DNA of 64,000 nucleotides from Deinococcus aquiradiocola (GCF_014646915.1 NZ_BMOE01000006.1:185434-249433), one strand, 5' to 3'. Counted from the stretch's first letter, positions 37,861 through 46,822 are shown. Numbers and translations: made by a program. The notes: a model not told the origin generated them from the sequence alone.

Positions 37861-38268
37861 ATGACGCAAATCAGCACCTCCACCACCTCCGCCTCTACCC
37901 CCGAACTGCACTGGACGTGCGTCTGCGCGCTCGGCGACATCCTGCCGGGCAGCGGCGTGTGCGCCCTCGTCGGCGGAAAGCAGATCGCCGTGTTCCGCGT
38001 CGCGGGACGCGTCTTCGCCCTGTCCAACCTCGACCCCTTCACGAACGCCAACGTCCTCTCACGCGGCCTGACCGGCAGCTACACTGTGGACGGACAGGAG
38101 CGCTTCAAGGTCGCCTCCCCCCTGCTCAAGCACACCTTCGACCTGGAGAGCGGCGTCTGCCTCTCGGACGCCAGCGTGCGCGTCCCCACCTACCGGGTCC
38201 GGGTCGAGAACGACCTGCCCGGCACGCGGGTCTGGATAGGAGACGAATGGACTGGTTCGGCGGACTGA
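37861..38268 (+). CDS. nirD: Nitrite reductase small subunit
   Basis: A 135-residue Rieske-fold protein of the NirD type. LPGSGVCALVGGKQIAVFRV and FALSNLDPFTNANVLSRG match the family, and the Cys/His ligands of true Rieske proteins are absent, as is normal for NirD. CAGGAGCCC precedes the ATG, 34 bases after nirB. It forms the holoenzyme with NirB. The end overlaps the start of hemD by 22 bases. Confidence 0.94.
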   Translation: MTQISTSTTSASTPELHWTCVCALGDILPGSGVCALVGGKQIAVFRVAGRVFALSNLDPFTNANVLSRGLTGSYTVDGQERFKVASPLLKHTFDLESGVCLSDASVRVPTYRVRVENDLPGTRVWIGDEWTGSAD

Positions 38269-39083
38269 AGGTACTGTCCCTGGAAACCCGGCGCGGCACG
38301 GAAATGGCCACCCTCATCACCAAGTACGGCGGGATCGCCACCACCGCCCCCAGCATGCGCGAGGACAAGCAGGACATCTCCGAACGCCTCGAAGCCTTCG
38401 CGGAGCGCGTACGGAATCACCCGGACCGGCAGGTGCTGGTGTGCATGACCGGCATCGGCACGCGCCTGTTCCTGCTGGACCTCAAGAAGTACGCCCCCGA
38501 CGTGTATGACACCCTGAGTACCCTGCCGATCCTGTCGCGCGGCACCAAACCCACCCAGGTCCTCAAGGCGATGGGGTTCACGCCGCAGACGGCCGCCCGC
38601 CCACACACGTACCGCGAAGTGCAGGACAGCCTGCTGGAACGTACGCTGAGCGGCCAGGAGATCACCATCCTGGAGTACGGCGAGCGCACCCCGCCTGCCC
38701 TGACGACCGCCCTGCACGAAGAGGGCGCCCTCCCCTACCCGGTCCCCGTGTACCGCTGCGCCTTCCCCGAAGACCCCGGCCCGCTGGAAGCCGCGGTGCG
38801 CGGCACGGTCGCCGGGGAATTCCAGGTCCTGCTGCTGTCGAGCGGCACGCAGGCCGTGCATTACCTGAGCTGCGCGCGGCAACTCGGTCTGGAAACCGAA
38901 CTGCGGCAGGCACTGCGCGGCATGGTGGTCGCCAGCATCGGCCCGGCCTGCAGCGAAGCGCTCGGCGAGCTGCGCCTCCCCTTCGACCTCGAAGCGAACC
39001 CGCACAAGATGGGCATCCTCGTGCGGGCCGCCGCGGAACGCGCCGCCGGCCTGCTGGAACGCAAACGCGCCGTCCTCAGCTGA
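38247..39083 (+). CDS. hemD: Uroporphyrinogen-III synthase-like protein
   Basis: A 278-residue protein with the weakly conserved two-lobe HemD layout: KVLSLETRRGTEMATLITKYGG at the start, VLVCMTGIGTRLFL in lobe 1, and LLLSSGTQAVHYL plus VVASIGPACSEAL in lobe 2, which is the most typical part. It closes hydroxymethylbilane to uroporphyrinogen III, the precursor of the siroheme needed by NirB; no methyltransferase gene is in view. TAGGAGACGA precedes the ATG, inside the nirD 3' end. The operon ends in a strong hairpin. Confidence 0.88.
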   Translation: MDWFGGLKVLSLETRRGTEMATLITKYGGIATTAPSMREDKQDISERLEAFAERVRNHPDRQVLVCMTGIGTRLFLLDLKKYAPDVYDTLSTLPILSRGTKPTQVLKAMGFTPQTAARPHTYREVQDSLLERTLSGQEITILEYGERTPPALTTALHEEGALPYPVPVYRCAFPEDPGPLEAAVRGTVAGEFQVLLLSSGTQAVHYLSCARQLGLETELRQALRGMVVASIGPACSEALGELRLPFDLEANPHKMGILVRAAAERAAGLLERKRAVLS

Positions 39084-39134
39084 CCAGAGAACGCGGACGG
39101 CGAATAGTTCTGGCACGGTAGGGCAAAACAGCAG

Positions 39135-39167
39135 AGGGAGGGCCGCTCATGTCGAGCGGCCCTCCCT
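39135..39167. terminator. Bidirectional hairpin after hemD
   Basis: A perfect 14-bp stem (39135-39148 with 39154-39167, AGGGAGGGCCGCTC) with a 5-base loop, between the convergent hemD and the secreted-protein gene. Confidence 0.8.
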
Positions 39168-39191
39168 CCCGTGCAGTGCTGTGCCCCGGCG

Positions 39192-39935
39192 TCAGGGGCG
39201 CGGACGGATGACGGCCAGCACGACGCTGCTGGCCCGGTCCACCAGCGCCGTGCAGGCCGTGCTGCTGCAGGCCGCCGCGCCCGGCTGCACGTCCGGCGAC
39301 GACCCCAGCCCGTCGCCTGTCAGGGTGCTGCCCTGACCGTTCACGCGGGCCGCGAGCGTCATGAGGGAGGCGCCTGCCCCTTTGAATGTCACGGACAGGC
39401 TCCGGTACGGCCGACCCAGCACACTTGCCCCCAGACCTACCGTCAGGGGGGACTGGGGCGCCGTGGCGGACAGCGTCACGTTCCGCTCCTCCAGCGCCGC
39501 GGCGAGGTCGTGCGCCGCGCCCGTCTCGGGCAGGGGGAGGACCGCCAGACCGGACGCCGCGTCGAAGGTCAGTGGCAGGTGCGCGGCGGCCGCCAGCGCA
39601 CGCAGTTCCACCCGCGCGCCCGTCCCGCCACCCGGGGCACGCGTCACCGGCACGCCGTTCACCGTCACCGCCCCGGCCTCCTCTGCCATGCAGGTCAGGC
39701 CCAGCAGGTCGCAGGTCTCCGCGAGCGGCACCACGGTCCGCCCGTTCACGCGTTCCGGGAGGCCCGGCGCGGCGTACACCCACACCAGCGGCCCGAAGCG
39801 CAGCAGCGCCCGCCCCTGCAGCACCGTTCCCTGGCCCGTCACTGCTGGGCCCTGGGCCGCCTGCGCCGTCGCCGGGACCGGCAGCAGCGTCAGGCCCGCC
39901 AGCAGCAGGGCCTGCATCGCGGCGCGGCCTTTCAC
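39192..39935 (-). CDS. Secreted protein with copper-amine-oxidase-N-like repeats
   Basis: A 247-residue protein with a signal peptide (MQALLLAGLTLLPVPATAQA region) and two short segments like the stalk domain that recurs in many bacterial surface proteins: GRTVVPLAETCDLLGL and VELRALAAAAHLPLTFD. GTG start at 39,935 lies in a GTGA overlap with the upstream gene; an internal Met at 39,917 is the alternative. Probably envelope-located. No enzyme motif is recognised. It forms a two-gene unit with the 365-residue gene. Confidence 0.65.
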   Translation of the reverse strand: MKGRAAMQALLLAGLTLLPVPATAQAAQGPAVTGQGTVLQGRALLRFGPLVWVYAAPGLPERVNGRTVVPLAETCDLLGLTCMAEEAGAVTVNGVPVTRAPGGGTGARVELRALAAAAHLPLTFDAASGLAVLPLPETGAAHDLAAALEERNVTLSATAPQSPLTVGLGASVLGRPYRSLSVTFKGAGASLMTLAARVNGQGSTLTGDGLGSSPDVQPGAAACSSTACTALVDRASSVVLAVIRPRP

Positions 39936-41029
39936 TTCATCACCACGCTGTCGGTCTCGTTGGCGGGGTCGCGGAACTCCACCGTCCACACGCTCCCCTG
40001 CCCGTCCTGCCGCTGGCCCTCCGGCGCTTTCGGGTCCGGGTAACTGCAGTACCCACCGGTGTCGTCCGCCGTCCAGGCGTGCGCGCCCGCCTCGCTCGTC
40101 CCGGCGCGGCTGTCCATCCAGCGCACCCCCTTCATGAACGACCCGCTCGACAGCAGTTCCTGCCCGTAGTTCTGCCCGATGGTCGTCATGCGCTTGAGGA
40201 TGTTGTCGCCGCCTGCCGCGTCCCACCCGAAGCTCGCGTCGACCGGGGCGCGCAGCGTCAGGGTGCTGGGCGTGCGGTCCACGCTGGTCATGCCGGACGC
40301 GAACATGCTCAGGTACGTCACGTCGCCCTCCTGAGACACCCAGAAATGCAGTTCCGCCTCGCTCGACGGCAGCAGCCGCCAGGGGCTCCCGCCGCTCTGC
40401 TTCTGGTCAGAGACGGTCACGGCACTCGCCGCGCCCACCTGCTGCACCAGAAAGAACGGAGCCCAGTCGTCCTGCGGCCCGCCGCCCGCGTGCCCGTGCT
40501 GGAAGCCCGCGTCGACCGCGCCGCCCTTGCCGCCCCAGCCGCCCATGTAGATGAAGGCGGTGTCGCCCTTCCCGGCGGCCTTCTCCTCGTGCATCTCTCC
40601 TGCCGCCTCGCCCGGCAGGTACACGCGCGCCGACTGGAAGCTGTACCCGGGCCGACTGAACACCCGGCGGTACGGTCCGCTCTTCTCGGGGCGGCACTCG
40701 ACCTGCACCCCGCGCTTCCCGTCCGTGTCCGGGCCCTGATGGGGCGTGAACAGCCGCGACAGCCCGCCCAGCAGCGAGGCCAGCCCGCCCTCCGCCAGCT
40801 GCGCCCCGGACGCGAAGCGGTACTCCCCGGTGACGGGGTGCGGCACGAAGCGCGTCACCTGAAAGGCGTCCAGCAGTTCAGGCCTGTTCGCGATCAGGCG
40901 GTCGCCGTGCAGCAGCAGCACGTTCTGCGCCTGCCGACCACCCAGGCCGCGCATGGCGTGTTCGAGCAGGGACGCGTCCCGGTCGTGCAGGACTTCTGAT
41001 GGCGAGGAGATGCTGTGGGCGTGTGTCAT
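39932..41029 (-). CDS. Hypothetical protein, 365 residues
   Basis: Family not recognised. The product is hydrophilic, without a signal peptide or membrane helix. Visible features are a Gly-rich stretch (MGGWGGKGGAVDAGFQHG), several Trp residues in the C-terminal half and one Cys in GGYCSYPDPK. TGAGGC lies directly before the ATG and a TACCTT box ten bases upstream. It overlaps the following secreted-protein gene (GTGA), so the two products probably work together. It is the last gene before the palindrome cluster that precedes parB. Confidence 0.6.
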   Translation of the reverse strand: MTHAHSISSPSEVLHDRDASLLEHAMRGLGGRQAQNVLLLHGDRLIANRPELLDAFQVTRFVPHPVTGEYRFASGAQLAEGGLASLLGGLSRLFTPHQGPDTDGKRGVQVECRPEKSGPYRRVFSRPGYSFQSARVYLPGEAAGEMHEEKAAGKGDTAFIYMGGWGGKGGAVDAGFQHGHAGGGPQDDWAPFFLVQQVGAASAVTVSDQKQSGGSPWRLLPSSEAELHFWVSQEGDVTYLSMFASGMTSVDRTPSTLTLRAPVDASFGWDAAGGDNILKRMTTIGQNYGQELLSSGSFMKGVRWMDSRAGTSEAGAHAWTADDTGGYCSYPDPKAPEGQRQDGQGSVWTVEFRDPANETDSVVMK

Positions 41030-41116
41030 GCCTCAGGCTAAGGTATCCGGTGCCCGGCAGGCCTTCATGCGTCCCAGAGGCGCGGCGACCCGGCAGCCCA
41101 GCCGAGTCCATCAAGC

Positions 41117-41736
41117 GTGCTTTGATCAAAGCACAGGCAGGAACGAGGCCTGCACAGGCATGCCGGAGGATTTTTCAGGCCAGTACACCACCCGACCACT
41201 GGGGCTGGCAGCGTATGTGCTTTGTTCAAAGCACACGGAGCGCATCCTTTTTGACCTGTGCGCGGCTCTGCTCGAACCGTAGATAGCCTGTTCATGGCGG
41301 GCCTCAGTTTTCGTGCTTTGATCAAAGCACATGGTCAGGGGGACACTCGCGCGGAGTCTCCAGGCATAAGGCGGTACAGGGTCCGACGTCTCGAATCGCC
41401 TCAGCGACAGAAGGCTGGATGTGCTTTGATCAAAGCGCAGACTCCGGACTATCCGTTCTGATCGGCGCAGCCACCGTCTTTCTGCAAATGCACTGTTGCC
41501 CGTCTGGATCAACCTCTGGACCGGACGCCACAACAGCCTGTGTTTTGATCAAAGCACGGCATTCGGTGCATTCAGGCACATCTGGATTTTCGAGCATGGT
41601 TCCATCCCGACCAATCCCATCGCCGAAGCGTGCTTTGATCAAAGCACAGCGAGATTCGGGAGAGGCGCCCCGAGACTGCAGTCTCCGTCGCTGTTCAGAT
41701 CCCCAACGTGAGCGGGGCGTGCTTTGATCAAAGCAC
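41117..41736. repeat. Cluster of seven 18-bp palindromes, probable ParB-binding centromere
   Basis: Consensus GTGCTTTGATCAAAGCAC, a perfect palindrome. Copies start at 41117, 41217 (centre GTTC), 41313, 41421 (end GCGC), 41540 (GTGTTT start), 41630 and 41719. Spacing between starts is 100, 96, 108, 119, 90 and 89 bases. An eighth copy lies at 43,523. The cluster sits directly downstream of parB in an otherwise gene-free stretch (41,030-41,762), the usual place for parS-like sites. The sequence differs from the chromosomal parS (TGTTTCACGTGAAACA), which fits a replicon-specific ParB. Confidence 0.85.
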
Positions 41737-41762
41737 GCCCCGGACGGATCTGGAGTGGAGCT

Positions 41763-42677
41763 TCAGGTGTCGCTGACCTCGGGGGCGAGCAGGCTGCGGA
41801 TCACGCCGGGAGCGGAGGCCAGCCAGTCCTGTACGGCGCGCTGCTCATCTGCCGCCAGACGCGCGTACCAGCGGTCCGAGGAGAGCGTCTGCCCGAGGCG
41901 CTTCATCCGAGCTGGCTGTGCGGTCCCGGTGCGGCCTGCCCGCAGGTGCGCGAGCAGCTCCGCGCGTGAGCGGCCGTCCTGGTGCATCTGCAGCAGTTCC
42001 TGGCGCAGCGCGGGCTCAGCGGTGGCGATCTGTCCGGCGAGGTAGTAGGGGAGGCCGCCGGAACGCATCGCGGCCAGCACATCCTGCGGCCAGCCGAGAA
42101 TGCGGAGCTTGTTCTTCGCGAAGGACGTCCAGGTGCCGCTGCCGAGCTGCGTGAACAGGGTCTCGAGCACGGCGAGGTCTGCCGCGTCGTCCTCGGTGGG
42201 GCGGCGCAGGGCCTGCAGGCGGCCCGGCACGGCGTCCGGCGTGAGGTTCAGGCGGCCCGCGATCAGGACGAGCGTCGCGTCGAGTTCGTCCACGACGTTC
42301 AGGTCCTCGCGCATCAGGTTCTCGATGAGGGCGGCCTCGCGCGCAGCGTCGTCGCTCATCTCGCGGATGACGACCGGCACGTCCGTCAGGCCGCTGGCGA
42401 CAGCGGCGCGGAGTCGGCGTTCGCCGGCCACGAGTTCGTACCCGCCGGCCTTGAGGGGGCGGACGAGTAGCGGCTGCAGGATGCCGCGCTCCGTGACGCT
42501 CTGGGTGAGGGTCCGGTGCGCGTCGTCCGCGAAGTCGCGGCGCGGCTGCACGTGGGCGTTCACGCGGATGCTCTCGACGGGCAGGCGCTGTTCGGGCGCG
42601 ACGCTGCCCGCGTCGGCTGCGGCGATGTTCGCCACGATGCCGTTCAGGGCGCCGACGGCGCTCTTGCGGCGGGTCAT
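41763..42677 (-). CDS. parB: ParB-type partition protein
   Basis: A 304-residue protein. The N-terminal half has the ParB/Srx CTPase fold with PRRDFADDAHRTLTQSV, GILQPLLVRPL and YELVAGERRLRAA (ParB box including GERR), followed by ALIENLMREDLNVVDE. The central helices form the HTH that would read the 18-bp palindromes, and the C-terminus is Arg-rich for dimerisation. ParB loads on the centromere and is moved by ParA. The ATG overlaps the parA stop (ATGA), so the two are translationally coupled. Confidence 0.94.
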   Translation of the reverse strand: MTRRKSAVGALNGIVANIAAADAGSVAPEQRLPVESIRVNAHVQPRRDFADDAHRTLTQSVTERGILQPLLVRPLKAGGYELVAGERRLRAAVASGLTDVPVVIREMSDDAAREAALIENLMREDLNVVDELDATLVLIAGRLNLTPDAVPGRLQALRRPTEDDAADLAVLETLFTQLGSGTWTSFAKNKLRILGWPQDVLAAMRSGGLPYYLAGQIATAEPALRQELLQMHQDGRSRAELLAHLRAGRTGTAQPARMKRLGQTLSSDRWYARLAADEQRAVQDWLASAPGVIRSLLAPEVSDT

Positions 42678-43435
42678 GCCCGGGCCACCTTCAGGTTGAG
42701 TACGGCGGCGAGTTCGTCGGCCGCGCGGCGGATCTCGCGGTCGGCCGGGCCGCCCGGCTGGTAGGCGCTGACCGGCATGGCCTGCGCGTGCGCGTCGGGG
42801 TAGACGGCCGGACGGTACGTGATGGGCGAACCGAGCGGTTTGACGTTCTGGCGCAGCACTTCCAGCACTTCGCGGTGGTGTCCGGTCTGCGCGTTGTACT
42901 GGGTCGGCAGGTACCATGCGACGTGCAGGACGGGGTTTAGCTTGCGGTACGTGGCGATCATTTCGTGTACGGCGGGCAGGCCGCCCACGCCCTTGTGTGT
43001 GGTGGGAACGGGGACGACCAGTGCGGACGCGGCGACGCAGGCGGCGAGGCTCAGCTGGCCGAGGCTGGGCGGGCTGTCGAGCAGCACGAGGTCGTAGCGG
43101 TCGCTGATCTCGGCGAGCCGGTCACGCAGGTGCGCCACCCCGCCGATGATGCCGGGCAGTTGCGCTTCGGCCTTCGCGAGTCCGAGGGTGCTGGGAATGA
43201 GGTGCAGGCCGAACACGTCGTGCGGTTCGGGCAGCGGGGCGTTCTCGGTGAGGGTTCGGTAGACGGTTTCGTCGGGGTCGGCGTCCACGCCGAGCCAGGA
43301 ACTGAGGTTCGCCTGTGGGTCCATGTCGACGAGCAGCACCCGCAGGCCCTGCTGCGCGTACGCGTACCCGAGGTCACGGACTGTGGAGGTCTTGGCGGCC
43401 CCGCCGGCGTGATTGAAGACGGTGAGGGTGATCAT
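42674..43435 (-). CDS. parA: ParA-type partition ATPase
   Basis: A 253-residue ATPase of the ParA/Soj group. The deviant Walker A reads HAGGAAKTSTV (usually KGGVGKTT), with the catalytic Lys present; Walker A' VDMDPQANLSSWLGV and Walker B YDLVLLDSPPSLGQLS are clear. There is no N-terminal HTH, so it is the short type that does not repress its own operon by itself. TAGACT lies seven bases before the ATG, suggesting a leaderless mRNA. Next to the promoter lies an 18-bp palindrome (43,523), which could let ParB regulate the operon. Confidence 0.94.
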   Translation of the reverse strand: MITLTVFNHAGGAAKTSTVRDLGYAYAQQGLRVLLVDMDPQANLSSWLGVDADPDETVYRTLTENAPLPEPHDVFGLHLIPSTLGLAKAEAQLPGIIGGVAHLRDRLAEISDRYDLVLLDSPPSLGQLSLAACVAASALVVPVPTTHKGVGGLPAVHEMIATYRKLNPVLHVAWYLPTQYNAQTGHHREVLEVLRQNVKPLGSPITYRPAVYPDAHAQAMPVSAYQPGGPADREIRRAADELAAVLNLKVARA

Positions 43436-43442
43436 TGCCTGC

Positions 43443-43448
43443 AGTCTA
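43443..43448 (-). promoter_or_regulatory. parA: -10 box of leaderless parAB operon
   Basis: TAGACT on the minus strand, seven bases before the parA ATG at 43,435; no SD is seen. Confidence 0.5.
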
Positions 43449-43522
43449 GAGCACCGGGCGTCCGGCAGGCGGAGCGTCGTGCGGGCAAGGCTGCCGCCCG
43501 GCGGTCGATGTGGAGGTTGCGC

Positions 43523-43540
43523 GTGCTTTGATCAAAGCAC
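43523..43540. repeat. Eighth 18-bp centromere palindrome
   Basis: An exact GTGCTTTGATCAAAGCAC, 88 bases upstream of parA. It overlaps the stop codon and last codons of the GGDEF-STAND gene, whose TGA lies inside the palindrome. Confidence 0.8.
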
Positions 43541-46500
43541 AACCTGATTGTCGGGCGGCCGAGAGGGGATGTCCGGCGTGAGTTCCTGCTGCAGTTCAGC
43601 CCGGATCTCCGCCCACGTGGGGACATGCGCCGGGCAGGGGAGGGCGCGCAGATGCGCGAAGAACATCTCGAATTCGGCATTGTGTCCGGGGTGCACCTGG
43701 GCCGCCGCGTACAGACGGGACGCACGCTGCGTCCGTCCCTCGCGCCACAGCAGGTCCGCCACACCGCCGAGCGCTTCCGCTTCGAGGGAGGGCGCGTCGA
43801 GTTCAGCGGTGAGGCTCAGGGCGTGACCGTAGGCGCTGCGGGCGGCCGCGCCGTGTCCGAGTCGGGCGTGCGAGTGACCGACGTTCAGGAAGGTGTTGGC
43901 CAGTTCCCAGCGGGCGTTGCCGTCGCGGTACAGGCGCAGCAGGCGTTCGTTGTGCTGCAGCGCCTGGAGATGCTCGTCCTGCAGCATCAGGGTCCAGGCG
44001 AGACCGGTGAGGTTCAGGGCGACCTGTGCCGTGTCGTTCACCGAGGAGAGGAGGAGGTCCGCCCGGCCGAACTCCGTCCTCGCGTCCTGCGTGCGGCCGA
44101 GCTGCACGAGCACCAGCGCCAGGGTGTTGCGCGCCATGCCTTCGGTACGGGTGTCCTGCGCCTCGGTGACGGCGGTGCCTGCCACCGCGAGTGCCTCGTC
44201 CGGCTGGCCCAGGTACAGCATGGCGCGGGCCCACTGGTGCAGCGCCTGCGCCCTGAGGTGGGGCGGCAGGTCCGGCACGAGGTCCCGGAAGACCTGCGCG
44301 GCCTGCGGGTACTTGCTGCGGCGGTGCAGTACGCGGCCGTACGCGAGGAGCGCAGACTGCCGGTCCACTCCGTGCCGGGCGTGCTTCAGCGTACGGCGCA
44401 GCAGCGTCTCGGCGCGTGCGTGGTCGCCGAGCGCCTGAAGCACCCGTGCGGTCCCGACGCGGAGTGCCACGCTCACGCCCCGGCGGTCCAGCAGTGGTTC
44501 GAGCAGTTCCCAGGCCGCCAGCGCGCGTCCTTCGTTCAGCCAGGCGTCCGCAATCCGTTCGAGCAGCGCGTTCACGGCCGGGCCGAGGGGGAAACGCACC
44601 AGGGTCCGCAGGATGCTCTCGGTGGTGGTGCGCCGCAGGTCCGACACGGCGGCTGGACCGACCTTCACGGCCGTGCCGGTGAGCCGTGCCTGGGCTTCCG
44701 TGAGCAGGGCGCGGGTCAGTTCGCGCCGCCAGGCAGGCCGGGTCTCGAAGGCCTGTCGGCCGAGCCTCGCCACGAGCTGCGGGACGCGGTAGACGCCCTG
44801 GCCCTGCAGGTGGCCCTGGTGGAGCAGGGCGCCCACCAGCAGGTCGCTCGCGCCGGTCAGGCGCTGGACGGCGAGCACGTCGACGGGGCCTTCGAGCGCG
44901 CTCAGCATCGACAGCACGCGCCGTTCCGCTTCACTGAAGCGCGTCCAGGTGTATGTGACGCCGCCGGGCCGCTCCTGCCCGTCCGCTTCCGGCATGATCC
45001 AGTCGGCTTCAGGGTGGAGGGCGGCGGTGCGTGCCAGCAGCACGAGGTCGAAGGCCTCACCGCCGCTGTACTGTGCGAGGCGCGTGCTGATCGCGTCCGA
45101 AAGGTCCGGTGCGACGGTACGCGCGAGGCGGGCGGCGGCGCTTCCGGCCCCGTCGCTGGGCAGCGGGCCGAGCTGCAGGACCTGCTCGGACGGCAGGCCG
45201 AGTGGCGCCTGAGCCGTCAGCAGCAGCTGCAGGCCCGGGCAGATGAGCCGGAGTGTCTCCAGCATGTCCGGGACCCCACTGCCGGGGCGGACGTCGTCCA
45301 GCACGAGCAGCAGGTTCATCGGGGCGAGCTGCGCCTGCAGGGCAGGCAGGTCAAGGGCGGGGAGGTCCAGCAGGCCTGCGAGGGCGGCCGTCACGCGTTC
45401 CGGGGAGGCGGTCTGGTGTGCGTCCAGCCAGCAGGCGAGGTCGAGGCCGCTGCTCGGGATCTCGGCGGCCACCTGACGCGCGAGCCTCGTCTTGCCGCGC
45501 CCGCTCGGTCCGGTCAGGGTGACGGTCGTGCCTGGCCCGAGCCGCGTGAGGGCGTCCCCGAGCTCGCCGAGTCGGCCGCGCAGCGGATGAACGTCGGCGG
45601 GCAGGTCGGGTCGGGTCCGTTCCAGGCGGCGCCTCGCACGGTTGCGGACCGTGTCGTCCAGCTGCGCCAGGTACTCCGGGAGGTCCTGGTGGCGTCTCTG
45701 GGCGTCGTGGGCGAGCATCCGGGCGAGCTGGCGCAGTCGCCACGGCCAGCCGCCGCACAGGGTGTACGCCCATTCCGGCAGGGGCGGCAGCGGCTGCGGT
45801 CCCAGGTTCCACACCTGCCGCAGGACACGGCTGCTCGCTTCGCGGCTGAGCGGTTCGACGCTGATCGATGCGACGTCTCCCCGTACCCAGCTCGGCAGGG
45901 GGCGACCGAAGCTGAGGACCGTCCGTGCAGCGGTGAGGGCGGGTGTGAGGGCCGCCATGAACGCCGGGTCCGGCGGTGCCTTCAGGTCCAGCAGCACCAC
46001 GTCCGGCGGAGTGTCGTGCAGGCCGTCCAGACTGGACAGCGGTTCGCCGTCCAGGGTGCCCGCGTGCAGCCAGGGTTCGTCCCTGAGCGTCAGGGCGGGC
46101 AGGTAGCGCAGCGTGAGGACGCGTCGGCGGCCGAGCCGGCACAGCCGCGCGGCGTAGTCGAGCAGGGCGCTCAGGCCGCTGCCAGGCGGACCGAGAAATT
46201 CGGCGGCGCCCCCGTGCTGAACGAGCAGACCGATGATCTCCTGGTGTGCCTCGCGTTCCAGCAGGCGCCTCGGGCCGCGCGTGTCCGGTGGGGAGGTGCC
46301 GCTGTCGCGCGTTTCGAGTCGGCCCCCGCCGCTGCGTTTGGCGGTGTACATGCGGCGGTCGGCCACGTCGTACAGGCCGCGTGCCGTGGTGGCGTCCAGC
46401 GGGAAGCGGGCCGCGCCGACGCTCGCCGTGACAGCCACGGTCGGGGCCGTGAGGAGCGGCGCGGTCCGCCAGGAGGTCAGGGCGGCCTGGACGCGCCGGA

Positions 46501-46822
46501 GGGCCTGATCAGGGTCGGGCTGCACGATCACGGCGAGTTCGTCGCCGCCGAAGGCGTACACGTCGCCCTGCGCGGCCTCCTGCAGGGCGGTCGCGAGCCG
46601 GTAGATGGCCTCGTCACCGACCGGGTGGCCGTGCAGGTCGTTGATGAGCTTCAGTTCGTCGAGGTCCGCGACGAGCAGCAGGAACGCGCGTCCGGCCTGT
46701 ACGGCCGCGCCGAGGGCGGTTTCGAAGGCGGCGCGGCCCGGCAGGGTGGAGAGTTGGGGCAGGCCCGGCAACGTCATCCGTTCCGTGCGGTGCCGGCGCG
46801 CTGGGTGGGCATAGACTGTCAT
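43532..46822 (-). CDS. GGDEF domain fused to STAND-type NTPase and TPR repeats
   Basis: About 1,096 residues. Residues 1-160: a GGDEF-like domain whose loop reads FGGDELAV, so GGDEL rather than GGDEF; activity uncertain. About 205-400: an ATPase-like module whose P-loop GPPGSGLSALL lacks the Lys, so probably inactive. About 430-700: a STAND/NB-ARC-like ATPase with GPSGRGKTRLA and NLLLVLDDV intact. About 770-1080: TPR-like repeats (AEAQDTRTEGMARNTLAL and similar). There is no HTH, so unlike MalT or AfsR relatives it has no visible DNA-binding part. Starts at 46,897, 46,822 or 46,777 are possible; 46,822 keeps clear of the divergent promoter. Confidence 0.8.
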   Translation of the reverse strand: MTVYAHPARRHRTERMTLPGLPQLSTLPGRAAFETALGAAVQAGRAFLLLVADLDELKLINDLHGHPVGDEAIYRLATALQEAAQGDVYAFGGDELAVIVQPDPDQALRRVQAALTSWRTAPLLTAPTVAVTASVGAARFPLDATTARGLYDVADRRMYTAKRSGGGRLETRDSGTSPPDTRGPRRLLEREAHQEIIGLLVQHGGAAEFLGPPGSGLSALLDYAARLCRLGRRRVLTLRYLPALTLRDEPWLHAGTLDGEPLSSLDGLHDTPPDVVLLDLKAPPDPAFMAALTPALTAARTVLSFGRPLPSWVRGDVASISVEPLSREASSRVLRQVWNLGPQPLPPLPEWAYTLCGGWPWRLRQLARMLAHDAQRRHQDLPEYLAQLDDTVRNRARRRLERTRPDLPADVHPLRGRLGELGDALTRLGPGTTVTLTGPSGRGKTRLARQVAAEIPSSGLDLACWLDAHQTASPERVTAALAGLLDLPALDLPALQAQLAPMNLLLVLDDVRPGSGVPDMLETLRLICPGLQLLLTAQAPLGLPSEQVLQLGPLPSDGAGSAAARLARTVAPDLSDAISTRLAQYSGGEAFDLVLLARTAALHPEADWIMPEADGQERPGGVTYTWTRFSEAERRVLSMLSALEGPVDVLAVQRLTGASDLLVGALLHQGHLQGQGVYRVPQLVARLGRQAFETRPAWRRELTRALLTEAQARLTGTAVKVGPAAVSDLRRTTTESILRTLVRFPLGPAVNALLERIADAWLNEGRALAAWELLEPLLDRRGVSVALRVGTARVLQALGDHARAETLLRRTLKHARHGVDRQSALLAYGRVLHRRSKYPQAAQVFRDLVPDLPPHLRAQALHQWARAMLYLGQPDEALAVAGTAVTEAQDTRTEGMARNTLALVLVQLGRTQDARTEFGRADLLLSSVNDTAQVALNLTGLAWTLMLQDEHLQALQHNERLLRLYRDGNARWELANTFLNVGHSHARLGHGAAARSAYGHALSLTAELDAPSLEAEALGGVADLLWREGRTQRASRLYAAAQVHPGHNAEFEMFFAHLRALPCPAHVPTWAEIRAELQQELTPDIPSRPPDNQVVL

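Noticed and set aside
41258..41727. Short frames across the palindrome cluster
   Set aside because: Repeated peptides in them come from translating the palindromes, and they have no SD.
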